Below are positions 46,566-59,543 of a stretch of DNA of 64,000 nucleotides, in pieces. The stretch spans positions 1,364,001-1,428,000 of the forward strand of contig ML978128.1 in the NCBI GenBank assembly GCA_010015805.1, in the 5' to 3' direction. Position numbers and translations under genes: made by a program. This DNA comes from Rhizodiscina lignyota (lineage: Eukaryota; Ascomycota; Dothideomycetes; Aulographales; Rhizodiscinaceae). Every line of letters starts with the position of its first letter. Within the stretch, counting starts at the first letter, position 1. Under the pieces are notes generated by a model. The model was not told where the DNA came from. It did not search any database and worked only from the letters and a program-made list of their open reading frames with translations.

Positions 46566-48357
46566 TTTTGTCAATTGCTGACCGTAAAGAAGATGTTGAA
46601 TTGTGAAATGATATATCGTTGAAGGTTACTACTAGTGCATTGTGAGCGAAGGTTACAATGTTGTAAGAAGAAAGTGGATGGTACTCGCGAGGCGTGCTGG
46701 GAGAACGCGACTTCGGCAGCGCGACGCGTTGGGACAGGGGTATTGCACTAGTGCGACGCGAAGGCCACTTAAAGCCCTCGCCCTTGTCATGTCTGGCACC
46801 CCAACCCCTCGCGTAGTCCTCTCTTCCAAAGTCCCATTTATTTGTACTATGTACGGAGTATGTATTCTGCGATCGTCGGAAATTCTAACAATATTCGGAA
46901 TTTCAGCCGTACTACATAAAGTGAGCTGGAGATGGAAAGATACATTCCAGTCTCTTCACAGCTTTCAGTTCTTCCACGACGACCTGGTAGTTTCGGGACT
47001 ACAGCAGAAGAGTAGATTCCGAAGGCCTATGTAGTCTGAGGCGCCCCTCTCGCTGAATCTACGACTCGTACTATCTTCCCACTCATAGAAGTTGTGGATG
47101 CAACCACCTTGGTGGCACTCATCGTTGGCTAGCAGCAGGTGGCTGATTTCTCTTCAACTGCCACACGATTTCACATATCTACTTCGCTTTCGTATCTGGT
47201 TTGCTATCTGTAACCTCCTAGGCATAGCTACGATTGAACGGCCCCAAGTTGAATGCTGAACCTCAGCCTCTCTTCTGTCTTGGTTAGCAAGGCCTCTAAG
47301 GCAGCTTTACGAGAACCTTCGCTACAGTGCCCATCATGCCACGACGGATGTCCTTCTGGATGATACTTGCAGGATTAGACTGTGAAGCTAAGTGTAGTAC
47401 AATCATTGCACCCTGAAAGCAAAGATCTTGTCCATTGCTGTCTAGCTGCTCCAACGCCGGATACCGAGCCTCATCGCTTTGTGCTTGAAAGTCACCTGCG
47501 AAGTGCTTGAGCTCCTTAGAAGCGCTGGATCGAGAGATTCTGTAATTGGATTTAAGATCAAGCCGTGGTTGTAGATCGTTGTATATCACACGATGGAAGT
47601 TAAAATAAGACTCTGTGTGGAATGTTCGTGGGTGCGGTACGTTGGGTAGTCAGAGTCAGAGTAGATGATGTGCCCTCAAGAGGGTTTGGCACAAAAAAGT
47701 ATAAAGGAACAGGTTTCTAAACGTTTGCATTGGCTACCCCATCTATCAGTAGCTACAAACACAGCAACAAACTTTTTGCTCTTCAACCACCGCCTCCCAA
47801 TGCGCCCGAACTAGCCAGGCGCTGTGCATGCATTTGATCCCCTGGCCGCACCGGCAGCAACCAAACCAGAGGGGATTATCATACATTATCGAATAAAAAC
47901 TAGTGTAAAGGCGGTAAACAGTACATAATAAGGAGTGACTTGGAGTAAGCACGGGAGACCCAAAAAAGTGTAAGGTGTCCCATGTGCGTGAACGAAAACC
48001 AGCGCCCCATAGCAAATGCGACAGAGGTTGTACAAGTGTCGCATCTCGAGGGCTTCGTGAGGTGATGTATGCTGGTGAAGAAAAAGAGTAGTTGAATCAA
48101 GAGAAGAGCCAGGCCGAAGCCGAGCCGAGAATGTGTACAGAAAAGGCAATTATCGACAAGCAACGCTAATTCGACGGCGTCGTGAACTCGACTCTGGGCA
48201 TCGTCACAGAGCCAGACTAAGATGCGCTCTTCGGGGATTGTAGAGTGAGCAAGGTAGAGTCAGGGTAGAAGATTCGTTGAACGGGTCGTGACAAGGATTG
48301 GAGAGATTCGGTCAGCCGCGGGATATGTTTCGAAACGGCGTTTCAAGGCGAGTGATG
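46566..48357. other. Intergenic region, possible exon remnant at 47296-47589
   Basis: About 1.8 kb between the POL1 start and the stop of the small membrane-protein gene, both minus. A minus-strand frame at 47296-47589 reads with plausible coding character (DEARYPALEQLDSNGQDLCF, then GAMIVLHLASQ) and has AATTACAG upstream like an acceptor, but no ATG or partner exon was found, so I leave it unassigned. No other gene is supported. Confidence 0.3.
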
Positions 48358-48912
48358 TCACCTCATATCCTTCTCTTTCAAACCTCCGATTCGATCGAGA
48401 TCCAAGGAGTGGAAGCGGTCGGAGTCACTCTCTTGGTATGGTGGAAGGGTTTCATTGACGGGCTCGAGGCCAACGCTGTGTTCGCCGACGCGGACTACGA
48501 CGACACGGCCAGATTGCCTCTTGCCTTGATCATCCACTTCTTCGGGGAATGTAATGCGAATTTCGGGAATTGGACTCGATGGAGGCGAATGGGAGTTCGC
48601 CATGAGGTTTTCCTTTTCCTGGATGACGAAAACAGACTCGCGGTTGTTGCTTGCAGTAGTGGTGATCGTGAGGCGGCGGTGGTTTGAGGATCGCTGGTGG
48701 CCGCGCTCGTTGTAGATTGGAAGCTCCGACACCAACTGATTGCGCCTGGCATTTCTCTTGCGCAATTGTCGGAGGACGTATAGGCAGGCGGCTAGGCCCA
48801 TGGCAGCGAAACCCAGAACAATGAGCGCAATGAGCAGATTGCGCATCATCGGGTTCATAGTCTCTGATGAGGAGTAGTCATCGCGGACAACTAATACTCG
48901 ACTCGAGTCCAT
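48358..48912 (-). CDS. Small single-pass membrane protein with two LPxY motifs
   Basis: A single exon of 184 residues. A short N-terminal segment (1-24, likely luminal or extracellular) precedes one membrane helix (residues ~25-48, LLIALIVLGFAAMGLAACLYVL), followed by a basic stop-transfer RQLRKRNARR, which predicts N-out/C-in topology. The cytosolic tail is Ser/Thr-rich and disordered with two (L/P)PxY-type motifs, LPIY at 64-67 and LPPY at 156-159. Such motifs bind WW domains of Nedd4-family ligases (Rsp5 in yeast). The layout resembles adaptors such as Rcr1/Rcr2, but I see no clear sequence homology, so the adaptor role is inference. No signal peptide is needed for this topology. Confidence 0.65.
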   Translation of the reverse strand: MDSSRVLVVRDDYSSSETMNPMMRNLLIALIVLGFAAMGLAACLYVLRQLRKRNARRNQLVSELPIYNERGHQRSSNHRRLTITTTASNNRESVFVIQEKENLMANSHSPPSSPIPEIRITFPEEVDDQGKRQSGRVVVVRVGEHSVGLEPVNETLPPYQESDSDRFHSLDLDRIGGLKEKDMR

Positions 48913-51900
48913 GTTGTTGAAATGAGCGTGTGTAAAGGCCGGCTGGGCTATCGATGATCCAGAATCGAAGTGTACGGTAGTCTATGAGAGACAGTACATG
49001 TGGCGGTGAATCAAAATCTTCACTGCTGTTAGTATACCTTCTAACCAAGGGTGACGAAGCGGCTGGGAAAGGGTTGAGCGGAGACTGGAGAAGGCGCGTG
49101 TTGTTGTATTGTTGGGTGCATTCCAATGACCGGCTTACCTTTCCGTGGTGCACAACAGGAGCAAGAACCACGTGGATGGAAGAGCACAGGACAGAACGAG
49201 TGGACACGGAAGCAGTAGCTGAAAGAGTGAAGCTGCTGCTGCCTGGAAGGGAGCGACGAAAGTTGTGTGTATAGAACGTTGAAGGTAGAGAAAGAGAGGC
49301 ACAAACAGGAGGTTGTGGACTTGGTGGAAAGCCCACGCGCCATGTGCGGTCGGACAACCTCGAGCGTTGACGCCGACAACGACGGCTCGAGCTTCTCTCG
49401 TTTAAGGTTTAACGTATTCAATCCCGGCAGCTTTGTTACATGAGATTGCAACACCGGAAGTAGCGTAATAAGCTTCAAATTGGGGGTAGAACTATCTGAA
49501 ACTCCCAACTACTCGCACCAATTCGAGCTAGCGGTGCTGCACAAAATCGGCCTGGGTGGAGATTCAATATTGCAACGCTCTCCGGAAATTACACACCACC
49601 AACCATGAGCGCTCACCCGCCAATGAAGATACCAGCTACGCGCCATGGATGAGCTTGCGTGCAGACGCATCGAACTCTTCGAGAAGCTTGATTTGCCTCT
49701 GCCAGCTGCACTGTTAAATATGAGCCTCATGCGTCCTTGAGCCTTGACACCAACGCGTTTTCCCACTCGACAGTTCGTCCAATCTCTCATTGCTAATGTC
49801 GATTTACAGGCTTGTCCCATTGTATCGACTTATGAACTGCCAGCTTGAACCTTGCCGTTGGCATATGACAACGTCAGATATTTCATTATCCCCAGATTAC
49901 ACACGTGAACAACAACATCGTCGACGGCTCGCAAAACGTTTCATAAAGCGCTGGTGGAAGTACTCAGATTGCCACTTAGATGCCTTATCATGCCTACGGC
50001 GGTGCCTGTTTCGATTCTACTGTGGTACACACGCTCACCTGTTCGCTGCTGAGCTGGGCTGCTGCTGGCAAGCGACACATGTTTGGCACGGCTTACCATG
50101 CTTGTCACACCCAAGGTTGTTTTCATGTGCACAGGGGCCATTTAATGGCTTGTGCTGAACATTATACTGAGCCCCTTTCTCAAAAGAAACGAAAAGCTCT
50201 GGCTTTACAATGGTCTTAGACGATGCAGAGGCCTCACACTCGAGATTTCTTCTTGTCGATTTTTGCCATATGGAGTGCAGCAATTGAGTGTCGGCGGTTG
50301 CACCCTATTTCGAGCGGGCTTGCCATCAGATATGGCCATAAAGCTGTCACGCGTATCCAAGTTCCTTAGTCCTGGAAGGCAATCACCACCTGAACACAGA
50401 ATGCTCATTGTATGTTCGCCGTCTTTTTTAAGGCCCAGAAATAGGGAGTAGCTTGCCCTGTTTTGCATGGTAACCCTGTAGTCGACGTACCGGCATGCAT
50501 TTCTGTTAGCGAAAGTTTGACAACCCATCAGACATCCGGCGTGGTTCGCAAAGATCTAGACTACATGGAAGACAAGATATCCTGACAGTAACCGAGGTTG
50601 CCAAGCCTTTATGGACAATTTCTCTGCTGTCTGCTAAACTTACAGGTAAGAGAATGTTGACTTTTGTTTTTCGATAGAGATATCAACTGTGTGCAACTTG
50701 TTCAATCTCATATGTCTACTCTCAACAACACCGGTACTAATGGTCCTTGCCCAACCTTGCGAATGCAGCTGCCTCCGTTCGTACGTCCTGGTTCATATCA
50801 GAGCGGCTGCACGAGAAGAATTCTCGTGCATGCATGTCTTGTGTGACGGCGGCCGGGTCGATCCGACAATTCGTGCAGGCTGAAGAGCAGAAGTTGAAAG
50901 ACAGGGCCGAATCTGAATTTCAATCCATGGGTGCAATGATGATTGTCGCTCACAATCTTCCTGAACCGGTTTGTGAGTGATGGCGGTCTTTAGTGTACAG
51001 CCATCGTACAGTATACGTGGCTTTTCGAGTAGCATCGACACCGATCTTTCCCAGGAGACAGAGAGCTCGGCCAGCTCATGTGACTGATACGGCTGCATGT
51101 CGGCTTGATGCAGGCCATTTATGCATCGGCGTCAAGTCCCACCTAACGGCACGGAGGTTAGGCACCGAGCCACGAGGAGCAAACTCTGGTAGCGAAGTAC
51201 AGATGTATGCCGCTTAACCACTCCATGAGCAGTGTTTGACATTGACAAGTGACGCACATGTGAGTGCCTGGGGGCTAGACGTGGAAGGCACGGTGTGAGC
51301 GATGAGATAATGCAGCAACGCTGAAGATAGTCAAACAACAGGAAGATAGCAACGGGCGCTCTCGGCCCCAAGTAGTGAAACGTGAAAGGAGCATCGTCGA
51401 AACCACGCCAGAAATGCCTCGTGAGCCCTGGTCTCATCCCCGACCCGCAGACGTGTCAATTGCTGCACGTAAGTGCGATTGGCATTAGCACGGCGGAGAG
51501 GAGTCGTTGGGCGGCGTAGTCTGGGTACACAGCAGATGCTGGCCCGAATAAGCGGTCAGTTCTTTGCCACCGGCCTCATTATGTCGGCGGGTTTCGTAGA
51601 GGCGCGCTGGATGGAGATAGCCTTTCCAGTAATATGTGTGCGGCTCAGCAGAGGAGGAGGAGACAAAGACAGCCAGGAGAAGCGGTCCATGGGTTCGAAG
51701 GCCGTGGTCAAGGAGAAGCAAAACCCGCCCTACCCCAGCAATGCGGTGGTTGGCTGCTGTGATTTGCCCATGGTGCCTATTCAGCCTACTTGAGTAACGG
51801 AAAGCGGTATAGCCTTAGATCCCACTCGTGGCTTCAAAGTGGAACCCTACGCCTTCGAGAACAGAGGGTTTGAAAAGTCCACGACACACTTGCACTCCTC

Positions 51901-52517
51901 AACCTACTCATATTCCATCGCGACTGCCTCTCGACGTCGCTCCCACCTGCCCGCCGCCGCCCCTCTGGGCACTTGTTTAATTTAGGCCTCATCGCACCCG
52001 ACATTCCTCTGCGCCCTCACAACTCCCTTGCTTTGCGTCGCCGCTCTCGAGGCTACCTAATGCGCTTCGACGCGCTCGACGTCTGCCCCTCCTAAATCAC
52101 CTAGCATGCAGAGCAGCATCTGAGGACCTTGCTGCTCCTTCCGCTCAAGGGATTTCGACGGTACTGCCTGGCCTTGGCCCCGCCTTTTATCTTCGCCATT
52201 CCCAACCCTTCCTCACCTTGTACCATTTCTCTCTCTCCCCTCCGCTCCCCGCTGTAAATTGCGCTGGTACATATTCAAGTCCATATCCAAATTTTCAGGT
52301 ACGCATTACTTTCCATCTATCCACAGACCCTGTATTGCCTTTCCGTGCCGAGTTTGCTGTTTGCGGGCTGCTGACACCGCGTACCTCAGCTCCGCTCTTT
52401 CGACATAACTATCTCTTCTGCGCCGCAACCTTTTCCTCCACCGACTTTGTCAACCACCAAAATTTCCATCCGTTCGACATCGAATCTTCCTGAATACAAC
52501 TGAGGGCCAGTCGCGTT
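48913..52517. other. Gene-poor region and leader of the PUF3-type gene
   Basis: 3.6 kb between divergent genes. I checked open stretches at 48984-49274, 49790-50158 and 51473-51793 and found no domain, intron structure or biased codon use. From about 51880 the + strand becomes pyrimidine-rich and probably forms the long leader of the PUF3-type transcript. Confidence 0.45.
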
Positions 52518-55500
52518 ATGGTTCCCAGCATTACTGGACAATCGGTGAATATGCCTGGAACTGTAAGCCGCATAAATGCACCCATGCTACACGATAGATG
52601 CTGATTCGGGACAGACTCGCACCTCTCGCCTTGGAGACTCCACCGGCATCGCTTCTAGAGTCGGTGTTGACGATCAATATGAACAGAATGCAACTCTAGG
52701 CTCGAATCTCTCCTCACAAACAAATGGCTGGAATGTGGGCAATATATGGGGAAGCGGCACCTTAGGATCGACGTTCAGCTCCGCGTCGCGTGATCGATCC
52801 AGAAATCGTGGTATGGCATCGAGCAATATATGAATCTTGTGAGGATTGGTTTCACTGACAGTGCGACTACAGAGAAGGTGCCATTCGCTGCCGTTGCGAG
52901 GGAAGTCATCGAGGGAAAGACAGGATCTGGAGCGCTACTGCCGGCTCCCGAGACAGACAGATGGACAGGGCGCTCTGCTTGGGGTTCCACGGATGCAAAC
53001 GCGACGAGACGAAGTTCTGGTGTCTCACCTGCCAGGCAACGACCGTCGAGCAACCAACCTCACAATCAAACTTTCATCGACAACCCTCAGGCTTCAACTC
53101 AATTCCTCTCACATCCCCGCCAGGGAGTATTCGTCCAAGATCGAGCAACCAGCCTGCAGTTAGAGAACTCGCCATCGAACATGCCTCGACACCCTTCTGA
53201 TGGCATTCTTAACGGGATGGGTCCATTCGAGCGCATGCCAGGGAACCAACACCGTACTTCGGAAGCAATGTACGGCACATGGACTGATACCGCATCTGTT
53301 CACTCTCCAGTAGATGACCGAAGAAGCGTTTCGAATTCAGAGTACTTCGGGCCTTCCAGTGCTGCTGCATCAAGGAGCGGAAGTCTGCCACCTTCAAGGG
53401 AAGGCCCAGTACAGTTTTCGCAAATGTCTGATACACTTTCTCGGCTATCACAAGGCCAAGCGGGCCCAGGAAGCCGTGGACATACCTCGTCGCTGTCTTC
53501 TCATTCGAACCGCACATTGCCTGAGCGCACCCACTCCTTTCCGAATGATGTAGCGTCCATGTTCAATCGTATGGCCCTCGAAAACGGTTCAGGCCAGCAA
53601 CAAAATGCATTTCACCGTCAGTCCATGAGCAATGTTAGTGCTGCCGGATTTCTGGGGCAAAACCAGCAGGATCCACGATTCATGAGGCAGCCTCAGTCTG
53701 ATCACGTCCAAAATCTCGACGATGGTATGATGAATGCGCCTGAGTCATTCACACCGGAAGGATTTCCGCACAACCAGATTGGGGACAGATTAAATTCGTA
53801 CGCCATGAGCCAGCTTGCTGACCGAGGAGCTCTTACTCCCGGTAGTAGCGATTACCGTGCATCCCCCTTCTACTCCACAGGAGGCACACCGCCTGTTTTC
53901 GATCATTTATATCCTTCACGTGCTGACCAGTCTCGAACAGGCTCTTCTGGACACTCGGCAGCTCTAGAAAGGAAGCTTCGCGGACTCCAGCAAGAGCAAC
54001 AAACGTACCTGAACGCTCCATATGCTCAGATGTTCTCACTCCCTCAGTACCGCCAATTCAACCCCTACCAATATCCCATGACTAATGGCATGCAATTCAA
54101 TGGGGTGGCACCTTCTCTCCAAGTACCTCCAGTGCAAGGACTCATGGCGCTCGAGCCCCCAAAGGCACCGAAGGATCATGATGTCGGCCAAGGCCTCCGG
54201 AGTGCGCTGCTTGAGGAATTCAAATCGAATAACAAAGGCAACAAGAGATACGATTTGAAAGAGATCTACGACCATGTGGTCGAATTCAGCGGGGACCAAC
54301 ACGGATCTCGTTTCATTCAACAGAAACTCGAGACGGCAAACTCTGATGAGAAAGAACGCGTCTTCAAGGAGATCCAGCCTAACGCTTTGCAGCTGATGCA
54401 AGATGTCTTTGGCAACTATGTCATCCAGAAATTCTTTGAGCATGGCGACCAGAACCAGAAAAAGATACTCGCGAGCAAGATGAAAGGACATGTTCTCACC
54501 CTGTCACTGCAGATGTATGGTTGCCGTGTTGTGCAGAAGGTTTGTTACTTCCAAATGATTACGGCTAGTGGCAGCGTCTAATTGCATATCCCAGGCTCTC
54601 GAACACATTCTCGTCGATCAGCAAGCCAGTCTGGTCAAAGAACTTGAACAGCATGTCGTGCGCTGCGTCAAGGATCAAAATGGCAACCACGTAATTCAAA
54701 AGGCTATTGAACGCATCCCAGCTGAGCATATCCAATTCATAACTACTTCGCTCACCGGCCATGTCGGAGCACTGTCAACTCATCCTTACGGCTGCCGTGT
54801 CATTCAACGCATGCTTGAACATTGCGAAGACGGCCCACGCGACTCCATCCTTCAAGAGCTCCACAGTTGCCAGCCGAATCTGATTTCGGACCAGTACGGC
54901 AATTACGTCACGCAACATGTCATAGAGCACGGCAAACTTGAGGATCGCAAAAAGGTCATTGGGCTAGTCATGCTGAACCTCCTTAACTACTGCAAGCACA
55001 AGTTCGCGAGCAATGTCGTTGAAAAGTGCCTGGTTTTCGGAACGAATGAGCAGAGGCGGAATATCATGGTCAAGATCCTCGAGAAGCCCGATGGTCCAAC
55101 TCCAAGGGAAAGCACCCTCCTTGGCCTAGTCAAGGACAACTTTGGCAACTACGTTATCCGTAAGTTTCTTTTGATGGCCTATCCACATGCACGATATCTG
55201 ACTCCTAGCAGAGAAGCTTCTTGACGTCCTCGGCTCAGAAGATTACCCGACATTCGTTGATGCCTTGGCACCCGAAATGTTCAAGGCCAAGCGTTGTATC
55301 ACCGGCAAGCAGATTCTCGCCGTCGAAAGGAAGATGCATCGTTTCGATAAGAAAAATGATTCGCCTCTGGGAATCCCTGCTCGGCTCTCTGCTAGCAATG
55401 GGGCCCCAAGCCCGGCAACGCCAAACATGGATATCTCAGCAGCGGCAACACCTCCACCTCCGTTGACAGCGGATGCTCAAAGCTTGAGAAGTGATTCCAT

Positions 55501-55615
55501 CCCAAGCACGACAATGAGCGCTGTTGACGAGCCTGTCACTGGCATGGTGTCCAGCCTGGGCAAGACGGCTGGTGTCGTTGTTCCTCAGATTGGTGTGACA
55601 GACACGTCTGAGTAA
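52518..55615 (+). CDS. PUF3: Pumilio-family RNA-binding protein, PUF3 type
   Basis: Five exons, 52518-52562, 52615-52810, 52873-54539, 54595-55159 and 55212-55615, give 958 residues. Introns are 52, 62, 55 and 52 bp. Residues 1-~515 are low-complexity (Ser, Gln, Asn, Pro). Eight PUM repeats lie at ~517-860, with the recognition helices [56 protein letters not shown] and FGNYVIQK; two introns fall inside or directly after repeats. Under the established PUF code (NY/Q=U, SN/E=G, CR/Q or SR/Q=A, NH/Q=U) repeats 8 to 1 read UGUAUAUA, the Puf3 target. Yeast Puf3 binds mRNAs for mitochondrial proteins in their 3' UTRs. A Ser/Pro/Thr-rich tail follows the domain. Confidence 0.94.
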
Positions 55616-56675
55616 GTTGTTAATGGTGGCCCCGAAGTGTGTTGAGTCTCAGCCATGCTGAGATCAGTGCACTGTTCTGTTTCGGCACATGCTGTCTATA
55701 TAAAAATTTTGTCACGATTCTTCTCGCGACTCGTATCCGTACGAGACGCATATGTGTTACTGACAGTACTTAATTCCTTCTTTACGCAGTTGCAATATTG
55801 CTTCATGATTTCATTTCTTAGATGCTGGAAATCTATCTTATTATGCACACAGATTTCGGAAGGGGCCATCAAACCCGAGGACCTGTACAGGCAGCGGCCG
55901 ATGGGGATGGAGAGCTTATTAGGAATGGGAACGACTACGGGAATGACGTCTTTGCAATAGCAATTCGGCAAGGGCATGGACGACCTGAAACGATCTGGAA
56001 TATTTTGCCATTATACATTATCTGATCAGGATGATCAGATTGCTAAAACTCTGTTTAATTTTCTGGTGTTCGGAAGGGACTTTTTCGGAAACATGGGATA
56101 GCATAGCATAGCTACGTCTGGCTTTGTTCATAACGAGCGTTGCAGCTACGAGCAAGCGATGCAAGAGATCTGTGAATAGATCATACACTTCAGAAATGAT
56201 GAAGTTGCTTCGACATAAAAATTCAATGTTTGTCTCGTGTCGTCGTGCCCTGGATAAGAAATACTAGATTCAGAAAGGAGGTAGTGTGAGCTAAGAGTGA
56301 CAACTAAATCACGTTGCATTACGGAGTATATCTGCCGAGCAGGCCATTATCAAACCACGTTTCACATGCTTTCACAGGTGTGAATGAGGTGCAGGCTCTT
56401 CAGGAGGAACTCCGCAACTAGTAACTACTCCGTACCCTTGTCTTCTTTTGGAGCCGCATGAAGATGGACCAATCCGGGCACAGGCATGTCATTTCAGATC
56501 TCGACCATAATTAGCCCCATCACATACGTGAGTGAACTCGACAACTTCATTCACCACTTTGCATTCACACCCGACACACAATCACATACGATTCTAAAGC
56601 TGCGCACTGCAGAAGTGACAACGAACGATGATGGACTAGTCCCGAAGTCGAGCATCAAAGACCTCGCCCTTCACA
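55616..56675. other. Intergenic region
   Basis: It holds the 3' UTR of the PUF3-type gene and the promoter of the transporter gene. A/T content is high around 55680-56250. No gene is supported. Confidence 0.5.
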
Positions 56676-58602
56676 ATGGCATATGCCAGCTTGGGCGCCT
56701 CATCCGCCCATCCGCCTCGAGATTCGCTCGAACTCGCGTCTCTCGCCTCCTCTTCCCACGCCTCACCCCGAGACTCGATCTCTTCCTCGCCCTCCGGCGC
56801 TCCGTCGTCGCGCAAACTCTCCTTTTCCGACGAAGACCCACTCGCAGACAACAATGCGGCGAGCGGCCAGCGCCCACGACACGGCCGCTCCTACTCAGTT
56901 GTCTCGTCCACGTTCGACTATGCCTCGAACCTCTTCCCTCTGTCGACGTCTGCCGCGGGGTACACGGCGATAGGGGCGCCGTCGAGCGCGACGCTCGACC
57001 CGACGAATGCGCTGAACGGGGCCTCGTTGGAGAAGCACAAGACTTTGACGTACCTTAATGGGCTGTCTCTTGTCGTCGGGCTGATAATAGGATCTGGCAT
57101 CTTCTCTTCGCCGAGTCAGGTCAATTCCAATGCTGGGTCGCCAGGGGCGTCTTTGTTGGTGTGGGTGATCGCTGGTATGCTCGCGTGGACGGGGGCAGCA
57201 AGCTACGCTGAGCTTGGAGGCGCTATTCCGCTCAACGGCGGCGCTCAGGTCTACTTGTCCAAGATTTTCGGCGAGTGGGCTGGCTTCCTCTTCACCTGGG
57301 ATGCCGTGTGCGTGCTCAAGCCTGGCTCGACAGCTATCATTGCTATCATCTTCGGCGAGTACGTCGTGCGTGCCATGGTGGGCCCTGATGCGGCACATGT
57401 GAGCGTGTGGGCCAACAAGGGCGCGGCGCTGGTCGGCCTGGTCATTGTGACCTTGATCAACTGCATCAGCACGAAATTGGGCGCGCGGACGGCGAACGTT
57501 TTCATGTTTCTCAAATTCATTGCATTGCTTGGCGTTACGGTCATGGGCATAGTGGTTGCCGTCACAGGCTGGACATGGGACGGGAAGCCGAATACTGAGT
57601 GGAAAACTCGCGGCTGGTTCGAGGGCACAAGTACGAGCGTGTCCAATTGGGCTGTTGCATTATATGCTGGGCTTTGGGCGTTTGATGGTTGGGATAATGT
57701 TCGTTTCCTCTTCCTATTCTTTCCTTATACACTACTCCTCTTACTAACGGCAGTAACAGACGAATTATGTGACCGGCGAATTCATCAACCCATCGCGCGA
57801 TCTTCCGCGCGTAATACACACCTCTCTACCTCTTGTCATCCTCGCGTACATCCTCGCTAACCTCTCCTACTTCTTCGTGCTCCCAAGCTCTGTTATCGAA
57901 TCCAGCAACACTGTCGCAGTTGCCTTTGGCGCCAAAGTCCTCGGCCCCGTGGGCTCTATGCTCCTCGCTCTCATCGTCGCAGGATCATGCTTCGGCGCGC
58001 TCAACGCTTCCTTATTCACCTCAGGCCGTTTGGTGTACGCCGCAGGTAAGGAGGGCTACTTCCCGTCTGTATTCGGCAAGATCGGATTCGGCAACCGCAC
58101 CGCTGTGCGACTCGGCTCCACGCGGACTGGCAGGTCGAGCAGATTCGCGAAGGGCATCAGCGCGCTCATCGCGGATGACGCGGGCCTCTTCTTCACCCCG
58201 ATCAACGCGATGCTGCTCAACTCGACCCTCTGCGCCATCTACATCGTCGTCGGCGAGTTCTCGACGCTGCTGACGTTCTACGGCGTCGCGGGCTACACGT
58301 TCTACTTCCTCACCGTGCTGGGCCTCATTGTGCTGCGAGTGAAGGAGCCGCAGCTCGAGCGGCCGTACAAGACGTGGATCACCACGCCCATAATCTTCTG
58401 CTGCGTGAGCATCTTCTTGCTCAGTCGGGCCGCGCTTGCGGACCCTTTCCAGACGCTGCTAGTCGTTGGGTTCACGGTTGCCGGGGTACCGGTGTACTTG
58501 TGGAGGGTGAAGAGAAGCCGGAAGAGGGGAGGGCGGCGGGCGGCCGCTGATTCAGAGAAGGGCGTCGGATGGAAGTTCTGGAGACGGTGGGGCAGGGGCT
58601 GA
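56676..58602 (+). CDS. APC-superfamily amino-acid transporter, LAT type
   Basis: Two exons, 56676-57698 and 57760-58602, with a 61-bp intron (GTTCGT donor; TTACTAAC branch; GTAACAG), give 621 residues. A Ser/Pro-rich cytosolic N-terminus of ~125 residues precedes about twelve hydrophobic segments. The first helix holds GLIIGSGIFSSP, the unwound substrate-binding motif of the family; helix 6 holds LYAGLWAFDGWDN, with the intron right after it, and TNYVTGEFINPSRDLPR follows. The pattern is that of L-type/b0,+ transporters and fungal MUP1/MUP3-like methionine permeases. An unusual polar insert (residues ~458-483, RLGSTRTGRSSRF onward) interrupts the loop before TPINAMLLN. The C-terminus is strongly basic. 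Substrate is uncertain; neutral amino acids are likely. Confidence 0.9.
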
Positions 58603-59543
58603 GAAGAGCAAGAGTAGAGACAGGTATCGGTAATGGTACGAGAACTGATTTGTATCGATGTACCATGTGGAATTTTTCTTGCATTGCGTGGACTGGAAGG
58701 ATGTTTATGACGTTGGATACAGTAGTCCGCACCTCCGCACACTGTCCGCAACCCGTCCGCAACGGGGTATGATTATGTGTTGCCTATTTGGTTACCATAG
58801 AGCGATGTGGCAATAATGGCGGAGATATTACTCTTCTGCCCTACGAAGCGATTATTTCAATGCTTAGCTTTACTCTTGCGAAGGGAAATGCCCAGCGCTG
58901 CGGAGCATTTTTCATCCCCATGAGCAATAGCGGCAATTCCCTGAACCATGATATGTCCCAGAACTGGCCAGATGCTAGAATGCAAAAGCGCGAGAATAGA
59001 TAGCGCTGAGGGGAAGGGGATTGAAAGGGGAACGCGGTCATGCTTACGGCATATTTTAAATATCCCTACCGACAGCATCGTAGTCTTGAGTGAAGATGCC
59101 TTGGTTAGGTTAAATCCCTTAAATCCCCTGGCCGTGATCTGATGTCACGAGGATTCTCGCCCAAGGCGCTAAGGCTTCTTCGCCGCCGCACCTTGTGGTG
59201 GCTTATGTTTGCTTGTCCAAAGGTCAGTTCCCCTTTAGGTCAGTAGCGATGGAAGGTCGGTCACGATTATTGAGAGATGTCACAGTTGCAAATGTTGGGG
59301 TTCACAAGTGAAGTATTAGAGTATCGTTTTGAGAAACGACATCATCTGGATTTTCTGGGGTTTATAAAAGGTTAAAACATTAAAAAATAGTCAAAAAATG
59401 GTTCAAACATGCTGTGCCTCTTGGGGAATCGCTTCCGCTTTTGCCAAAACTTGTCTGAACTGATGCTCGAAATCAAAGAACGCCGATGCCAATGCAGGTT
59501 GAAAATCAAAAACTCTCGTCATCCATGTACCCGTTATTCACAC
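58603..59543. other. Convergent intergenic region
   Basis: About 0.9 kb between the transporter stop (+) and the Rds1-like stop (-). It contains an A/T-rich patch at 59370-59400. No gene is seen. Confidence 0.5.
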
